Origin: Eubacterium sp. AF22-9
GTDB taxonomy: Bacteria; Bacillota; Clostridia; Lachnospirales; Lachnospiraceae
Assembly: GCA_003458705.1 (NCBI GenBank)
Contig: QRVH01000005.1
Coordinates: 33,930 to 97,929 of the forward strand
Direction: 5' to 3'
Length of the DNA: 64,000 nt
Shown one piece after another: positions 39,027 through 48,189 of this stretch (the stretch's first letter is position 1; each line of letters opens with the position of its first letter). The notes beneath the pieces are model-generated. The model was not told where the DNA came from and ran no database searches. It was given only the letters and a program-made list of their open reading frames with translations. A program made the translations under genes and the position numbers.

Positions 39027-40814
39027 TTACTGCTGATTCTTTCCAATAATCTTCTCTAACATATGCACTCTGTTAAATGGAAATGAGAAATAATATCCAT
39101 CAACGAAATCAATAGTCTTTGCAATTATCTCCTTAGCAATCTGTATTCCTGTTTCTTCTCCCTCTTCCTTTGTCATATCGGCTCTGTATCTTGAAAGAAT
39201 CTCATCCGTAACGTTAATTCCTGTCATCTCATTTTTCATAAATGTTGCATTACGGAGGCTTACAAATGGCATTATTCCACAAAGAATCCTTGCTCCTGTC
39301 TCTTCTTTAATCTGGCGTAGTCTGGAAATATCCTCGTCAGTGAATACCGGCTGTGTCATAAAAAATGTAGCTCCTGCCTCCATTTTTTTCTTCACACGCG
39401 TGAGTTCCACATTAAAATTAACCCTGCCCTGATTAATTGCGCCACCATATATAACCGGCTTATCTGCAAACTGTTCCTGATTCATATCGCTTATTATATT
39501 CATAAGCCCCACAGAATCAAAATTAAACACACTCTTTACGGATGCCCTTACAACAGAAGGAATAGGATCACCTGTAATTACAAGAAAGTTATTGATATTG
39601 TTGATATGAGCCCCCAGCAGCTGTGACCTCATAGCAATCGCATTTTTGTCACGGCAGCATATATGAGGCATAACACACATTCCTGTCTCTCTCGAAACCT
39701 TTTCTGCCATAAGTATAGAATCTGCTCTTGTTCTTCCTGATGGTGAATCTGGAAATGTAAGCACATCTACACCGCTTTCCTTCATTAAAAATGCTGCATC
39801 CATAATCTTTTCATCATCTACGCCTAATGGTGGTGCAAGTTCTACTGCAATCAACTTTCTTCCTTCTTTTCCTTTATAGAATGAAGCGTCAATTACAGTC
39901 TTTTCCTCTGCTGTCTCTTCGTCTGCAAAAAACTTTTTAACATGTGCAACATCAGCAGTTTTTAAAACCATCTGGCTTATATATTCAGGTGTTGTTCCAC
40001 AGCATCCACCAATAATGTCTGCCCCGCTTTCAGCCAGGTCATGCATAATCTGTGCAAAATATCCCGCATTATTGTCTGCAAATACCATTCGTCCGCTTAC
40101 GACCTGTGGATAACCCGCATTAGGGAGTACCGCAAAATACTTATCATTTCTGTTAATCAGGCTCTGTACCAGTTTTTTCATATGTCCCGGTCCAACTCCA
40201 CAATTAAATCCGCATGCATCAATGTACGGATTACTGCCCGCTTCATCAATCAGCTTTCTTGCACTAAAACCTGCACTGCTGTAGCCAAACTGGTTGATTG
40301 CAAACTGTGTAATAACAAAGCCGTCATTCCCCACAGTTTCAATCGCTTTAGCAATAAACCCAAGTTCAGAAAATGTTTCAAAAACAAATATATGCACGCC
40401 ACATTCCTTGAAAACATTGACAATATCAGCATACTCTTTCTCAAGATGTTCCTTTTCAATCATATTCTCACCAGGAATAGGCCCTATATCCGCTGCCACA
40501 AGCACATCTGTGCCTTTCACTGCCGCGCGTGCAATCCCAACGGCATTTTTAATATTAATCCTGACCTCATCAAAATCCTGTCCCAGACACACAGTATTAC
40601 TTGCAAATGTATTAGTTCTTATAATCTTTGCACCAGCTTCAATATATTCTTTATGAATTGCCAGCACTCTGTCAGGTGCCTGCGAATTAGCAAGCTCAGG
40701 AAGACTTCCTGTATCATACTTTTTTTCATAGTAAGTACCAAACGCTCCGTCAGCTGTCAGTCTTTCGCTCTTTAATCTTTCCTCTAATATTCCTGCTGTT
40801 CCATTATATTTCAT
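39027..40814 (-). CDS. Bifunctional homocysteine S-methyltransferase / 5,10-methylenetetrahydrofolate reductase
   Basis: Fusion enzyme for methionine synthesis, known as YitJ type. The N-terminal homocysteine methyltransferase barrel (DGAFGTYYEKKYD, RTNTFASN, GGCCGTTPEYI with zinc cysteines, and CGFNCGVGPGHM) spans about residues 1-285. The C-terminal MetF-like flavin barrel (LIAVELAPPLGVDDEKI, GVDVLTFPDSPSGRTRADS, FFMTQPVF) follows. 595 residues from the Met at 40814, about 9 bases after GGGG. Only about 95 bases separate it from the permease gene, with no SAM riboswitch visible. Confidence 0.95.
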   Translation of the reverse strand: MKYNGTAGILEERLKSERLTADGAFGTYYEKKYDTGSLPELANSQAPDRVLAIHKEYIEAGAKIIRTNTFASNTVCLGQDFDEVRINIKNAVGIARAAVKGTDVLVAADIGPIPGENMIEKEHLEKEYADIVNVFKECGVHIFVFETFSELGFIAKAIETVGNDGFVITQFAINQFGYSSAGFSARKLIDEAGSNPYIDACGFNCGVGPGHMKKLVQSLINRNDKYFAVLPNAGYPQVVSGRMVFADNNAGYFAQIMHDLAESGADIIGGCCGTTPEYISQMVLKTADVAHVKKFFADEETAEEKTVIDASFYKGKEGRKLIAVELAPPLGVDDEKIMDAAFLMKESGVDVLTFPDSPSGRTRADSILMAEKVSRETGMCVMPHICCRDKNAIAMRSQLLGAHINNINNFLVITGDPIPSVVRASVKSVFNFDSVGLMNIISDMNQEQFADKPVIYGGAINQGRVNFNVELTRVKKKMEAGATFFMTQPVFTDEDISRLRQIKEETGARILCGIMPFVSLRNATFMKNEMTGINVTDEILSRYRADMTKEEGEETGIQIAKEIIAKTIDFVDGYYFSFPFNRVHMLEKIIGKNQQ

Positions 40815-40850
40815 ACCCAAAATCCCCTGTTCTTATCTTTTAACTTAAAA

Positions 40851-40877
40851 AGGAGTCACTGCCAAAGCAGCGACTCC
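40851..40877 (-). terminator. Terminator after the NCS2 permease gene
   Basis: GGAGTC-CTGC...GCAG-GACTCC hairpin followed on the minus strand by TTTTT, about 40 bases past the permease stop. Confidence 0.85.
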
Positions 40878-40915
40878 AAAATTGTATCATTATTAAGTTA
40901 AATTTGCACTAAAAA

Positions 40916-42271
40916 TTAAAGGAAAATATACTTCAATATAAAAAGTACTGCAAGTACATACATAAGTGGAGTAATCTTCTTAGCCTTTCCAGCAACAAGG
41001 TTAACAACAACATATGAGATAACACCAACTGCGATACCCTCTGAAATGCTGTACATAAGTGGCATACAGATAAGGCAGAGGTAAGCTGGAATACTCTCTG
41101 TTAAATCATTGAAATCAATATCAACAACAGCACTTACCATAAGGAATCCTACAAAAATAAGTGCCGGAGCTGTTGCAAATCCAGGAATTGTAGTAAATAC
41201 AGGTGCAAATACAATTGCAATAAGGAATAAGAAACCTGTTACAACTGATGAAAGTCCTGTTCTACCACCTTCAGCAACACCTGATGAACTCTCAACGAAT
41301 GTTGTTGTTGTAGAAGTACCAAGAATAGCACCTGCACTTGTTGCGATAGCGTCAGCTAAAAGAGCCTGCTTAATTCTAGGAAGTCTTCCGTTCTCATCAA
41401 GCATTTTAGCTTTATTGGCAACACCAATAAGTGTTCCAAGTGTATCGAACATATCAACAAAAAGGAATGAGCACATAATAACGATAAAGTCTAATATATT
41501 GATATTAAGACCCTTAAGGTTAAAGCACTGTCCAAATGTCTGACTGATTGCTGTGATATCAAAACTTCTCCATGATGGAATAAGTGAATAGAATCCGGCA
41601 GCTGCATCAACCTTGTAAAGTCCTGTAAGCTGGCAGATAATACCAAGTACCCATGTCGCAACGATACCGATAAGGATAGAACCCTTAACATGCTTTACAT
41701 AAAGAATAGCAATGATAAATGTACCGATAACAGCAAGTAAAGCGCCAATTCCTACTGTGTTAAAATCAGTTCTGAAATCAACAACTGTAACCTTAGTTGA
41801 TGTGCTTGCAACAACAAGATTAGCACCCTGAAGTCCGATAAATGCTACAAAAAGACCGATACCTACTGATACGCCCTTCTTTAATGTTGTAGGGATTGCA
41901 TTAAATATAGCTTCACGAACATTAGTAAGTGAAAGCACAATGAATACAAGACCTTCTACAAATACAGCAAAAAGTGCTACCTTCCAGCTATATCCCATGC
42001 TTCCACATACTGTATATGCGAAGTAAGCGTTAAGTCCAAGTCCTGGAGCAAGTGCAAAAGGATAATTAGCAAGGAATGCCATTGCAAAACAACCTATAGC
42101 AGACGCAATTGCAGTTGCCATAAGAATTGCATTAGAATCCATTCCTGATGCTGACAGGATAGATGGATTAACAGCCAGAATATAAGCCATTGTCATGAAT
42201 GTTGTAATTCCGGCTACAACCTCAGTTCTTACACTGGTGTTGTTTTCTTTTAGTTTGAACAATTTGTCCAT
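40916..42271 (-). CDS. NCS2 family purine permease (AzgA/PbuG-like)
   Basis: Proton-coupled importer, probably of guanine/hypoxanthine or adenine. 451 residues from the Met at 42271 (MDKLFKLKENN), chosen because GGAGG lies five bases before it. About 12-14 membrane segments with motifs MTMAYILAVNPSILSASGMD, NYPFALAPGLGLNAYFAYTV and GTSTTTTFVESSSGVAEGGRTGL, which match the AzgA subfamily. Substrate cannot be fixed by sequence. The leader to 42480 holds no purine riboswitch consensus. Confidence 0.93.
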   Translation of the reverse strand: MDKLFKLKENNTSVRTEVVAGITTFMTMAYILAVNPSILSASGMDSNAILMATAIASAIGCFAMAFLANYPFALAPGLGLNAYFAYTVCGSMGYSWKVALFAVFVEGLVFIVLSLTNVREAIFNAIPTTLKKGVSVGIGLFVAFIGLQGANLVVASTSTKVTVVDFRTDFNTVGIGALLAVIGTFIIAILYVKHVKGSILIGIVATWVLGIICQLTGLYKVDAAAGFYSLIPSWRSFDITAISQTFGQCFNLKGLNINILDFIVIMCSFLFVDMFDTLGTLIGVANKAKMLDENGRLPRIKQALLADAIATSAGAILGTSTTTTFVESSSGVAEGGRTGLSSVVTGFLFLIAIVFAPVFTTIPGFATAPALIFVGFLMVSAVVDIDFNDLTESIPAYLCLICMPLMYSISEGIAVGVISYVVVNLVAGKAKKITPLMYVLAVLFILKYIFL

Positions 42272-42507
42272 TTCAACCTCCATAATTTTATGAATATAAA
42301 AAACACTTGATAATATTAACATATTCTTCTCAATTTTACGACAACTTTTTTATTAGACATATATCTTTTCCAATAAAATCTACCACTAAAAGGGGGAAGC
42401 TCATTCAATAGCAAAATAGTACTATATCCTTGTACTTTAGTTACACGCCTGTGAATTGGACGTGAACACAGGTTTTTGGGATACATACATTTATGAAAAA
42501 CATGAAT

Positions 42508-42548
42508 AAAGCCATATATGCAGTTGGGAGACCTGCATATATGGCTTT
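42508..42548. terminator. Bidirectional terminator after mscL
   Basis: AAAGCCATATATGCAG (42508-42523) and its exact complement (42533-42548) pair around a 9-base loop, with T-rich sequence on both outer sides. It lies 4 bases past the mscL stop. The stretch 42323-42507 holds one more weak hairpin (CCTGTG...CACAGG then TTTTT on the plus strand) and nothing else I can read. Confidence 0.85.
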
Positions 42549-42551
42549 ATT

Positions 42552-42980
42552 TTATTTCTTATCTACTAATTCAGTTGTACAGAAAGGACATCTTGTTGCC
42601 TTAACAGATATCTTGCTGAAGCAGTATGGACAATCCTTTGTCGTTGGAGCCGGTTCTTCTTTCTTTTTACCTAAGCTCATCATCTTGTTCATTGCTTTAA
42701 CTAAAAGAAACAGCACAAATGCCATAATAAGGAAATTAATAACTGCTGTTATGAATGAACCATAATCAAACACAACTCCTCTTATTGTAAATGTACCACC
42801 AACGGTAACACCCTCACCATTAGTACCACCTGTAACTACGGCAATAAGCGGATTAATAAAGCTGCTTGTAAGTGCGGTTACAATGCTCTGAAATGCAGCA
42901 CCTATAATAACACCTACTGCCAGATTCATAACATTTCCTTTCAAAGCAAATTCTTTAAATTCATGAATGAATTTTTTCAT
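42552..42980 (-). CDS. mscL: Large-conductance mechanosensitive channel MscL with C-terminal zinc ribbon
   Basis: Osmotic emergency valve. 142 residues: the amphipathic N-terminus MKKFIHEFKEFALKGNVMNLAVGVIIGAAF, TM1, a short loop, TM2 (FITAVINFLIMAFVLFLLV) and then, in place of the usual short helical bundle, a tail CPYCFSKISVKATRCPFCT that looks like a zinc ribbon. The zinc ribbon would face the cytoplasm. Start GGGAGGAAAAC precedes the ATG. Ends at a strong terminator. Confidence 0.95.
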   Translation of the reverse strand: MKKFIHEFKEFALKGNVMNLAVGVIIGAAFQSIVTALTSSFINPLIAVVTGGTNGEGVTVGGTFTIRGVVFDYGSFITAVINFLIMAFVLFLLVKAMNKMMSLGKKKEEPAPTTKDCPYCFSKISVKATRCPFCTTELVDKK

Positions 42981-43018
42981 TGTGTTTTCCTCCCGTATAT
43001 TATTAATCTTAGAAACGA

Positions 43019-43705
43019 TTATAATGTCTTTAGTTTTTTCCTTATATCCTCTACAGTTTCAACAATATAATCTGCTCCTGCTATCTCAAGCTCCTGTTCT
43101 TCTGCAAAACCATATCTTACTCCCATAGAATCAATTCCAGAAGCCTTGGCGCCTAATATATCGTCTTTTCTGTCACCTATCATTATAGACTGTGACTTTG
43201 TTCCTGACAGATTGCCAGCGTCTGCAAGTCCGGCATCAGCAAGTCTTACGAACACTTCATCAATAACCTGATTCTTATGTCTGCGTTCACCGCCTTCCAA
43301 CTCACTTCCTACAGCAACATCAAAATACTTATCAACATTAAAGTACTCTAATATTCTTGGCACATATATTTCAGGCTTACATGTAGCCAGTGCAACTACA
43401 TAACCATCATTTTTTAATCCGGCAAGCATATCCTCTATTCCATCAAAAAGAACATTTTCATATATTCCCTTGTCAGAATATCTTTCACGGTAATAATCAA
43501 CCGCCTTAAGAGCAGTTTCTTTATCAAGCCCATAGAACTTTTCAAAACTCTCATCAAGAGGTGGTCCTATAAATCTTCTAAGCATTGCCTGGTCATTTTC
43601 TTCTACACCAAGTTTTTTAAGTGCATGCTGAACACTTTTAGTAATTCCTTCGCTTGAATCTGTGATTGTTCCATCAAGGTCAAATAATATATATTTCTTA
43701 GTCAT
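43019..43705 (-). CDS. HAD family hydrolase, phosphoglycolate phosphatase-like
   Basis: 228 residues. HAD motif I DLDGTITDS near residue 9 with the two catalytic Asp, a helical cap, motif II ALATCKPE region, and motif III/IV GDRKDDILGAKASGIDSMGVRYG. Close to the YcsE/Gph group of small-molecule phosphatases; the substrate is not evident. It is followed on the left by mscL (38 bases away) and preceded by a second HAD gene 13 bases upstream. Confidence 0.9.
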   Translation of the reverse strand: MTKKYILFDLDGTITDSSEGITKSVQHALKKLGVEENDQAMLRRFIGPPLDESFEKFYGLDKETALKAVDYYRERYSDKGIYENVLFDGIEDMLAGLKNDGYVVALATCKPEIYVPRILEYFNVDKYFDVAVGSELEGGERRHKNQVIDEVFVRLADAGLADAGNLSGTKSQSIMIGDRKDDILGAKASGIDSMGVRYGFAEEQELEIAGADYIVETVEDIRKKLKTL

Positions 43706-43718
43706 ATTTACTCCATTA

Positions 43719-44369
43719 TCACATCAGTTCACTGTAATTTTTAATATTATAGTCAGCTATCCGGCATATGTCCTGCCAGTCATCTGCCGAAGCCTCATCA
43801 TATACTGCCACAACAGTAAAGCCTCCGCTCTTGGCACCCTGTGCCGCTGGCAATACATCTTCAAACACAATACACTCTTCTACTTTGCAGCCAGCCTTTT
43901 CGGCAGCCTTAATATACACATCCGGAAATTTCTTTCCTCTTGGCACTTCATTTGTCTGTGTAAATGCATCAAAGAAATCATATATTCCATTTCTTTTAAG
44001 GCATGGCTCAAAAAGTGCCCTGTCTGATGATGTTGCCGATACAATCTTAAAGCCATTATTATGCATTTGTTCTATAAAAGCTTTCGCATACGGCTTTAAC
44101 ACCACCTTGTCAGTGTATGCCTTACATGCTGCATCATACCATTCTTTCATGATTTCTTCTGTAGATTCCGGCAGATTATACTTTTCCTTAGTATATACCG
44201 AACCGGATTCAAATGTATGTGTCTTAATCTCCTGCATATACTCCTTAGATACAGGAATTCCTCTTCTGCCCAAAAAATCCATGTCGACCTTAGCCCATAC
44301 CTGTGTTGAATCAAGTATAGTTCCGTCAAGGTCGAATATGATACACCGGCAGTTACTAAGATCTAACAT
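43719..44369 (-). CDS. HAD family phosphatase, beta-phosphoglucomutase-like
   Basis: 216 residues with DLDGTILDSTQ near residue 13, a cap with a four-helix bundle, SATSSDRALFEPCLKRNGI as motif II, and FEDVLPAAQGAKSGGF as motif IV. This is the subclass I HAD fold near beta-phosphoglucomutase and DOG-type phosphatases; I cannot fix the substrate. Tandem with the other HAD gene. Confidence 0.88.
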   Translation of the reverse strand: MLDLSNCRCIIFDLDGTILDSTQVWAKVDMDFLGRRGIPVSKEYMQEIKTHTFESGSVYTKEKYNLPESTEEIMKEWYDAACKAYTDKVVLKPYAKAFIEQMHNNGFKIVSATSSDRALFEPCLKRNGIYDFFDAFTQTNEVPRGKKFPDVYIKAAEKAGCKVEECIVFEDVLPAAQGAKSGGFTVVAVYDEASADDWQDICRIADYNIKNYSELM

Positions 44370-44393
44370 GGATAACTCCTCCAGATTTATGTA

Positions 44394-45563
44394 CTACTTA
44401 TATGAAAAATTCTTCTTTACATTAACACTGTATTCATCTGTATATTTCTTTATATACTCTGAGTATTTCTTATTAAGCACTGTTGATTTTATAGTATCAT
44501 CATCTGCGCCATTATAAGCTCTCTTAATATAATAAACAATGTAGTAGCATGAATTATTACTGTCTTCTATAACAGTTACATCTCCCTCACTTCTGTCAGA
44601 TGAAACAATCCAGTCAGCACATGCTGATTCAATATCGCTCTTCTTAACTTCGCTTACTAATGACGCATCTGCATCAGCATACTTATCTTCTTCATCATTT
44701 GAATAAAGTCTGCACTGTGTAACAAATGTAGCTTCGCTTGTTACTCCTGAAGCAAATTTGTCAGCCTCTGTCTTTGCATTAGCCATATCTGCTGTATCAG
44801 AACTGTCTGCTGTCATTGTATAGATTCTGTATGAGAATAAATCATATGTGTCTTTATTAGACTGGTAATACTCATCTACTTCTTCATCTGTTGCTGCAAG
44901 CTTCTCTGTAAGTACATCCTGATATGCTGTGCTCTTAAGATAGTCCTTTAAAAATGTCTTAACTCTCTTTTCATTTGCTTTTTTTCCAAAAAGCTGTTTA
45001 AGATAATCTGAATAAGACATATCTGCTTCTGTTGCTGCATCCTTTAATTTACCAATGAATTCATCGTAATCTGCATCTTCATTATCATATTCAAATCCAT
45101 TAGCATCAGCGTCTTCTAATAAAGCCTTGGTCTCTTTTATAGTTGAAACTGCTGAATTAGCGAAATAATCATACCATGTATAATCTGTTGAATATTCCTG
45201 ACTCCTATCAGATGTTGATGTCTTATAACCCATATAAGAAGTATAATAATCACCATATGTCATAGTTCCATATAAAGTTGAATTAAGATTGTTGGTCTTG
45301 GCAATTCCGTAATAGAAATCGAACTCAATCTGGCTTATCTTATCATTATCAACTTCAATATAATCATTATAAATGCTGTTAAGCTTAAGACCAATAGCTG
45401 TGCCGCTTCCAAGTATTATACCTGCAAGAACCGCAATACACACCCACTTAGTAATAAATCTCCTCTTAGCTTCTTTTCTTTCTGCTTCTTTCCTTTTCTG
45501 CATCTTACGGTCATACTTAGTAACAACCTTCTCCTTATCTGATGCCGCATTATTATTAGCCAT
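44394..45563 (-). CDS. PrsA/SurA-like membrane-anchored foldase without recognisable PPIase core
   Basis: 389 residues from the Met at 45563 (MANNNAASDKEK), chosen for the GGGAGG site. A basic N-terminus and one membrane helix (WVCIAVLAGIILGSGTAIGL) are followed by a SurA_N-like helical domain (KISQIEFDFYYGIAKTN, LKQLFGKKANEKRVKTFLKDYLKS, ATDEEVDEYYQSNKDTYD). The parvulin-like C-terminal half (FSYRIYTMTADSSDTAD...YYIVYYIKRA) lacks the clear catalytic pattern. It is an extracytoplasmic chaperone candidate. It follows nadE closely on the same strand. Confidence 0.8.
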   Translation of the reverse strand: MANNNAASDKEKVVTKYDRKMQKRKEAERKEAKRRFITKWVCIAVLAGIILGSGTAIGLKLNSIYNDYIEVDNDKISQIEFDFYYGIAKTNNLNSTLYGTMTYGDYYTSYMGYKTSTSDRSQEYSTDYTWYDYFANSAVSTIKETKALLEDADANGFEYDNEDADYDEFIGKLKDAATEADMSYSDYLKQLFGKKANEKRVKTFLKDYLKSTAYQDVLTEKLAATDEEVDEYYQSNKDTYDLFSYRIYTMTADSSDTADMANAKTEADKFASGVTSEATFVTQCRLYSNDEEDKYADADASLVSEVKKSDIESACADWIVSSDRSEGDVTVIEDSNNSCYYIVYYIKRAYNGADDDTIKSTVLNKKYSEYIKKYTDEYSVNVKKNFSYK

Positions 45564-45573
45564 AATGTCCTCC

Positions 45574-47552
45574 CTATTCATATCCATTTATTTCTTTAAT
45601 TCTGTCTAACTGCTTCATCCACTCATGTGAACTTGCATCACTTGGCATTCTTAAATCACCTCTTGGCGATACTGCAACTGAACCGACCTTTGGGCCGTCA
45701 GGCAGGCATGAACGCTTAAACTGCTGTGCAAAGAATCTCCATGTAAATGTCCTCAGCCACTTATAGATAGTCTTATCATCATATTCTCCTGCAAATGCGT
45801 ACTTTGCCATTCTGAATATCTTATCCGGTTCTGCACCGAATCTTAACATATGGTACATAAAGAAATCATGCAGTTCATATGGTCCTACAAGATCTTCAGT
45901 TTTCTGTGCAATAGTACCATCTTCCTTAGGTGGAAGAAGCTCAGGCTTACCGGTGTATCAAGTACATCATTAAGAACTGATGACAGTTCTTCATTGCCAC
46001 ATGTATCAGCATAGAACTGCACCAGATGCCTTACAAGTGTCTTAGGTACTGATGCATTAACTCCATACATTGACATATGATCGCCATTATATGTTGCCCA
46101 GCCTAATGCAAGCTCTGACATATCACCTGTTCCTATTACCATTCCGTTAGTCTGGTTGGCAATATCCATAAGTATCTGTGTTCTCTCTCTTGCCTGACCG
46201 TTCTCATAAGTCACATTATGATTATTCTCATCATGTCCGATATCTTCAAAATGCTGTCTTACAGCCTTCATGATATTGATTTCACGGAGTGAACAGCCAA
46301 GCTGCTTAGTAAGCTTCACAGCATTGTTATATGTTCTGTCTGTTGTGCCAAAACAAGGCATTGTAATACAATGTATTCCGCTTCTGTCAAAGCCGCACAG
46401 GTCAAATGCCCTTACAGTCACAAGAAGTGCCAGTGTAGAGTCAAGTCCGCCCGATATTCCAATTACTGCATTCTTACAATTCGTATGTTCAAGTCTCTTC
46501 TTTAGTCCATATGACTGGATATTAAGAATTTCCTCACATCTTGAATCTCTCTCCTTCTTGTCAGAAGGTACGAAAGGTGCCTTGTCAAAATATCTTATAA
46601 GCTCTAAGTCTTTATCAATAAGTTCCTGAGCCTTCACTTCAGTATATGAACTGTTTTCTACAACTGCATATGTACTCATTCTTCTTCGCTCAGAGCATAT
46701 TCTCTGGACATCAATATCAGCATATACCGACTCATCCGCAAACTTATGCGCCTCTGCAAGAACAGTACCATTCTCACATATAAGATTATGTGCAGAGAAT
46801 ACGATATCCTGCGTAGATTCTCCACCACCTGCGCTTGAGTACACATATCCGCATACAAGTCTTGCAGACTGGCCTGAAACAAGCTGCTTTCTGTAAGTGT
46901 CTTTACCGATTGTCTCATTGCTTGCCGATGCATTTACAATAATAGTTGCACCATTCATAGCATGCTTTATGCTTGGCGGCTGTGGTGTCCACAGATCCTC
47001 ACATATCTCAACGCCAATCTTAACTTTTCTGTTATTATCAAATGTAAATAATAATTCACTTCCAAAGGGAACCTCTTCACCATCAACATCCACATATACA
47101 CATTCATTAAATCCAGGTGTAAACTGTCTTCTTTCATAGAATTCCCCATAATTAGGAAGATACATTTTAGGAACCATGCCAAGAATACATCCATTCATAA
47201 TACCTGCAACAACATTGTACAGTTTTCCGTTCATTTCATACGGAAGTCCGACAAAGCTTATCATCCCTGGTGTTGTTTCAGAATATTTCTTAATATCCAC
47301 AAGTCCCTGAATAGCCGCATTAAGAAGTCTGTCATGTAAGAATAAATCATTACACGTATAACCTGTAATGCACATTTCTGGAAAAACAGCTATTGCAGTA
47401 TCCTTCTTATGAGCCTCAATCATAAGAGCCTTAATATTTTCTATATTATACTCACAGTCAGCCACTTTAATCTTCGGAGTCATGGCCGCTGCTCTTATAT
47501 ATCCGTCTTTCAATTTGCCCTCTCTTTCAATATATGTCTTTTTGTCAAACAT
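45574..47552 (-). CDS. nadE: Glutamine-dependent NAD+ synthetase (frameshifted as read)
   Basis: Last step of NAD synthesis, amidating nicotinic acid adenine dinucleotide with glutamine as nitrogen donor. The N-terminal nitrilase-type amidase has [15 protein letters not shown] and [14 protein letters not shown] with Glu-Lys-Cys catalysis (GVEICEDLW). The synthetase part has the PP-loop [27 protein letters not shown] and [15 protein letters not shown] sequence. The frame breaks near 45944, where one base is missing (TCAGG for TCAGGG on the plus strand). Repaired, it continues [11 protein letters not shown] to [32 protein letters not shown] at 45574, about 659 residues. Essential function, so an error is likely. 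Confidence 0.95.
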
Positions 47553-47602
47553 TAAAATTATATCAGACTGGGTATATATTTACAATAAAGGTCACAAAAA
47601 AG

Positions 47603-47755
47603 TCACTTTTGATTATATTGTCCATAAACAAGTGTTACACCGTTTTCCTGCTCTTTAGGTTCATTGCACCCTGTCAGTGCTGATATCATGCTTATAATAA
47701 CCACCAAAGCCAATAATCTTGCTGTCAGCTTTTTCTTTATTCCATCTTCTAACAT
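47603..47755 (-). CDS. Very small lipoprotein, 50 residues
   Basis: MLEDGIKKKLTARLLALVV leads into a hydrophobic signal and a lipobox LTGC near residue 30, then only about 20 charged residues (NEPKEQENGVTLVYGQYNQK). GGAGG lies 7 bases before the ATG. It may be a short exported peptide anchor. Its Shine-Dalgarno lies inside a hairpin described separately. Confidence 0.75.
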   Translation of the reverse strand: MLEDGIKKKLTARLLALVVIISMISALTGCNEPKEQENGVTLVYGQYNQK

Positions 47756-47762
47756 AAAAAGA

Positions 47763-47801
47763 CCTCCACTTATTCATAAATCTATTATGAACCAGTGGAG
47801 G
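47763..47801 (-). terminator. Hairpin that ends the PAS gene and holds the lipoprotein's ribosome site
   Basis: CCTCCACT (read on the plus strand 47763-47770) pairs with AGTGGAGG (47794-47801), with TTCAT/ATGAA pairing inside. On the minus strand the 3' arm contains the GGAGG of the lipoprotein gene, and TCTTTTT leads into the ATG. It can act as a terminator after the PAS gene and also hide the ribosome site. Confidence 0.7.
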
Positions 47802-47823
47802 TTTTATTATACTTTAAATGTGC

Positions 47824-48165
47824 TTATTCAATTACGGCTGCACTAACCTTTATTACTCTGTGTCCAGCTAAGAGCTTATTCTCAATCTTATAGAATGCAA
47901 CTACCTTAAGAGGCTTGCCATCTTTAGAAACAAACTCCTGTACATAGCTTACATATCTCTTATCTATGAACTTTTCTCTTAACTCTGTTATTACTTCCTC
48001 ATACTCAACGCTTGGTACGAACTGCTTAAATACAATTCCCGCCTCAAAATCATCTTCTGTGTATCCAAGAAGCTCTGTAAATCCATCATCAATATCAATA
48101 ATCTTACCGCTTCTCATCTCCATAGAAAACTGTGTAAAAGGAATTGCTTTCATTACTTCTGCCAT
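47824..48165 (-). CDS. Single PAS-domain protein
   Basis: 113 residues, essentially one PAS fold: FTQFSMEMRSGKIIDIDDGFTELLGYTEDDF, then VSYVQEFVSKDGKPLKVVAFYKIE and a closing strand VIKVSAAVIE. The GYTEDDF and F-x-K-D-G pattern are typical. No kinase, cyclase or DNA-binding domain is attached. It could be an isolated sensor or a remnant. It lies 24 bases downstream of valS on the same strand, so may be part of the same transcript. Confidence 0.82.
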   Translation of the reverse strand: MAEVMKAIPFTQFSMEMRSGKIIDIDDGFTELLGYTEDDFEAGIVFKQFVPSVEYEEVITELREKFIDKRYVSYVQEFVSKDGKPLKVVAFYKIENKLLAGHRVIKVSAAVIE

Positions 48166-48189
48166 AATTATTCTCCTTATCCGTGAAAA

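Noticed and set aside
40820..40915. SAM riboswitch ahead of the methionine-synthesis fusion gene
   Set aside because: Only about 95 bases separate the genes, and they contain the terminator of the permease gene; no S-box pattern is visible.
42272..42500. Purine riboswitch ahead of the NCS2 permease
   Set aside because: The conserved purine aptamer core could not be matched on the minus strand. A weak CCTGTG/CACAGG hairpin exists but points the other way.
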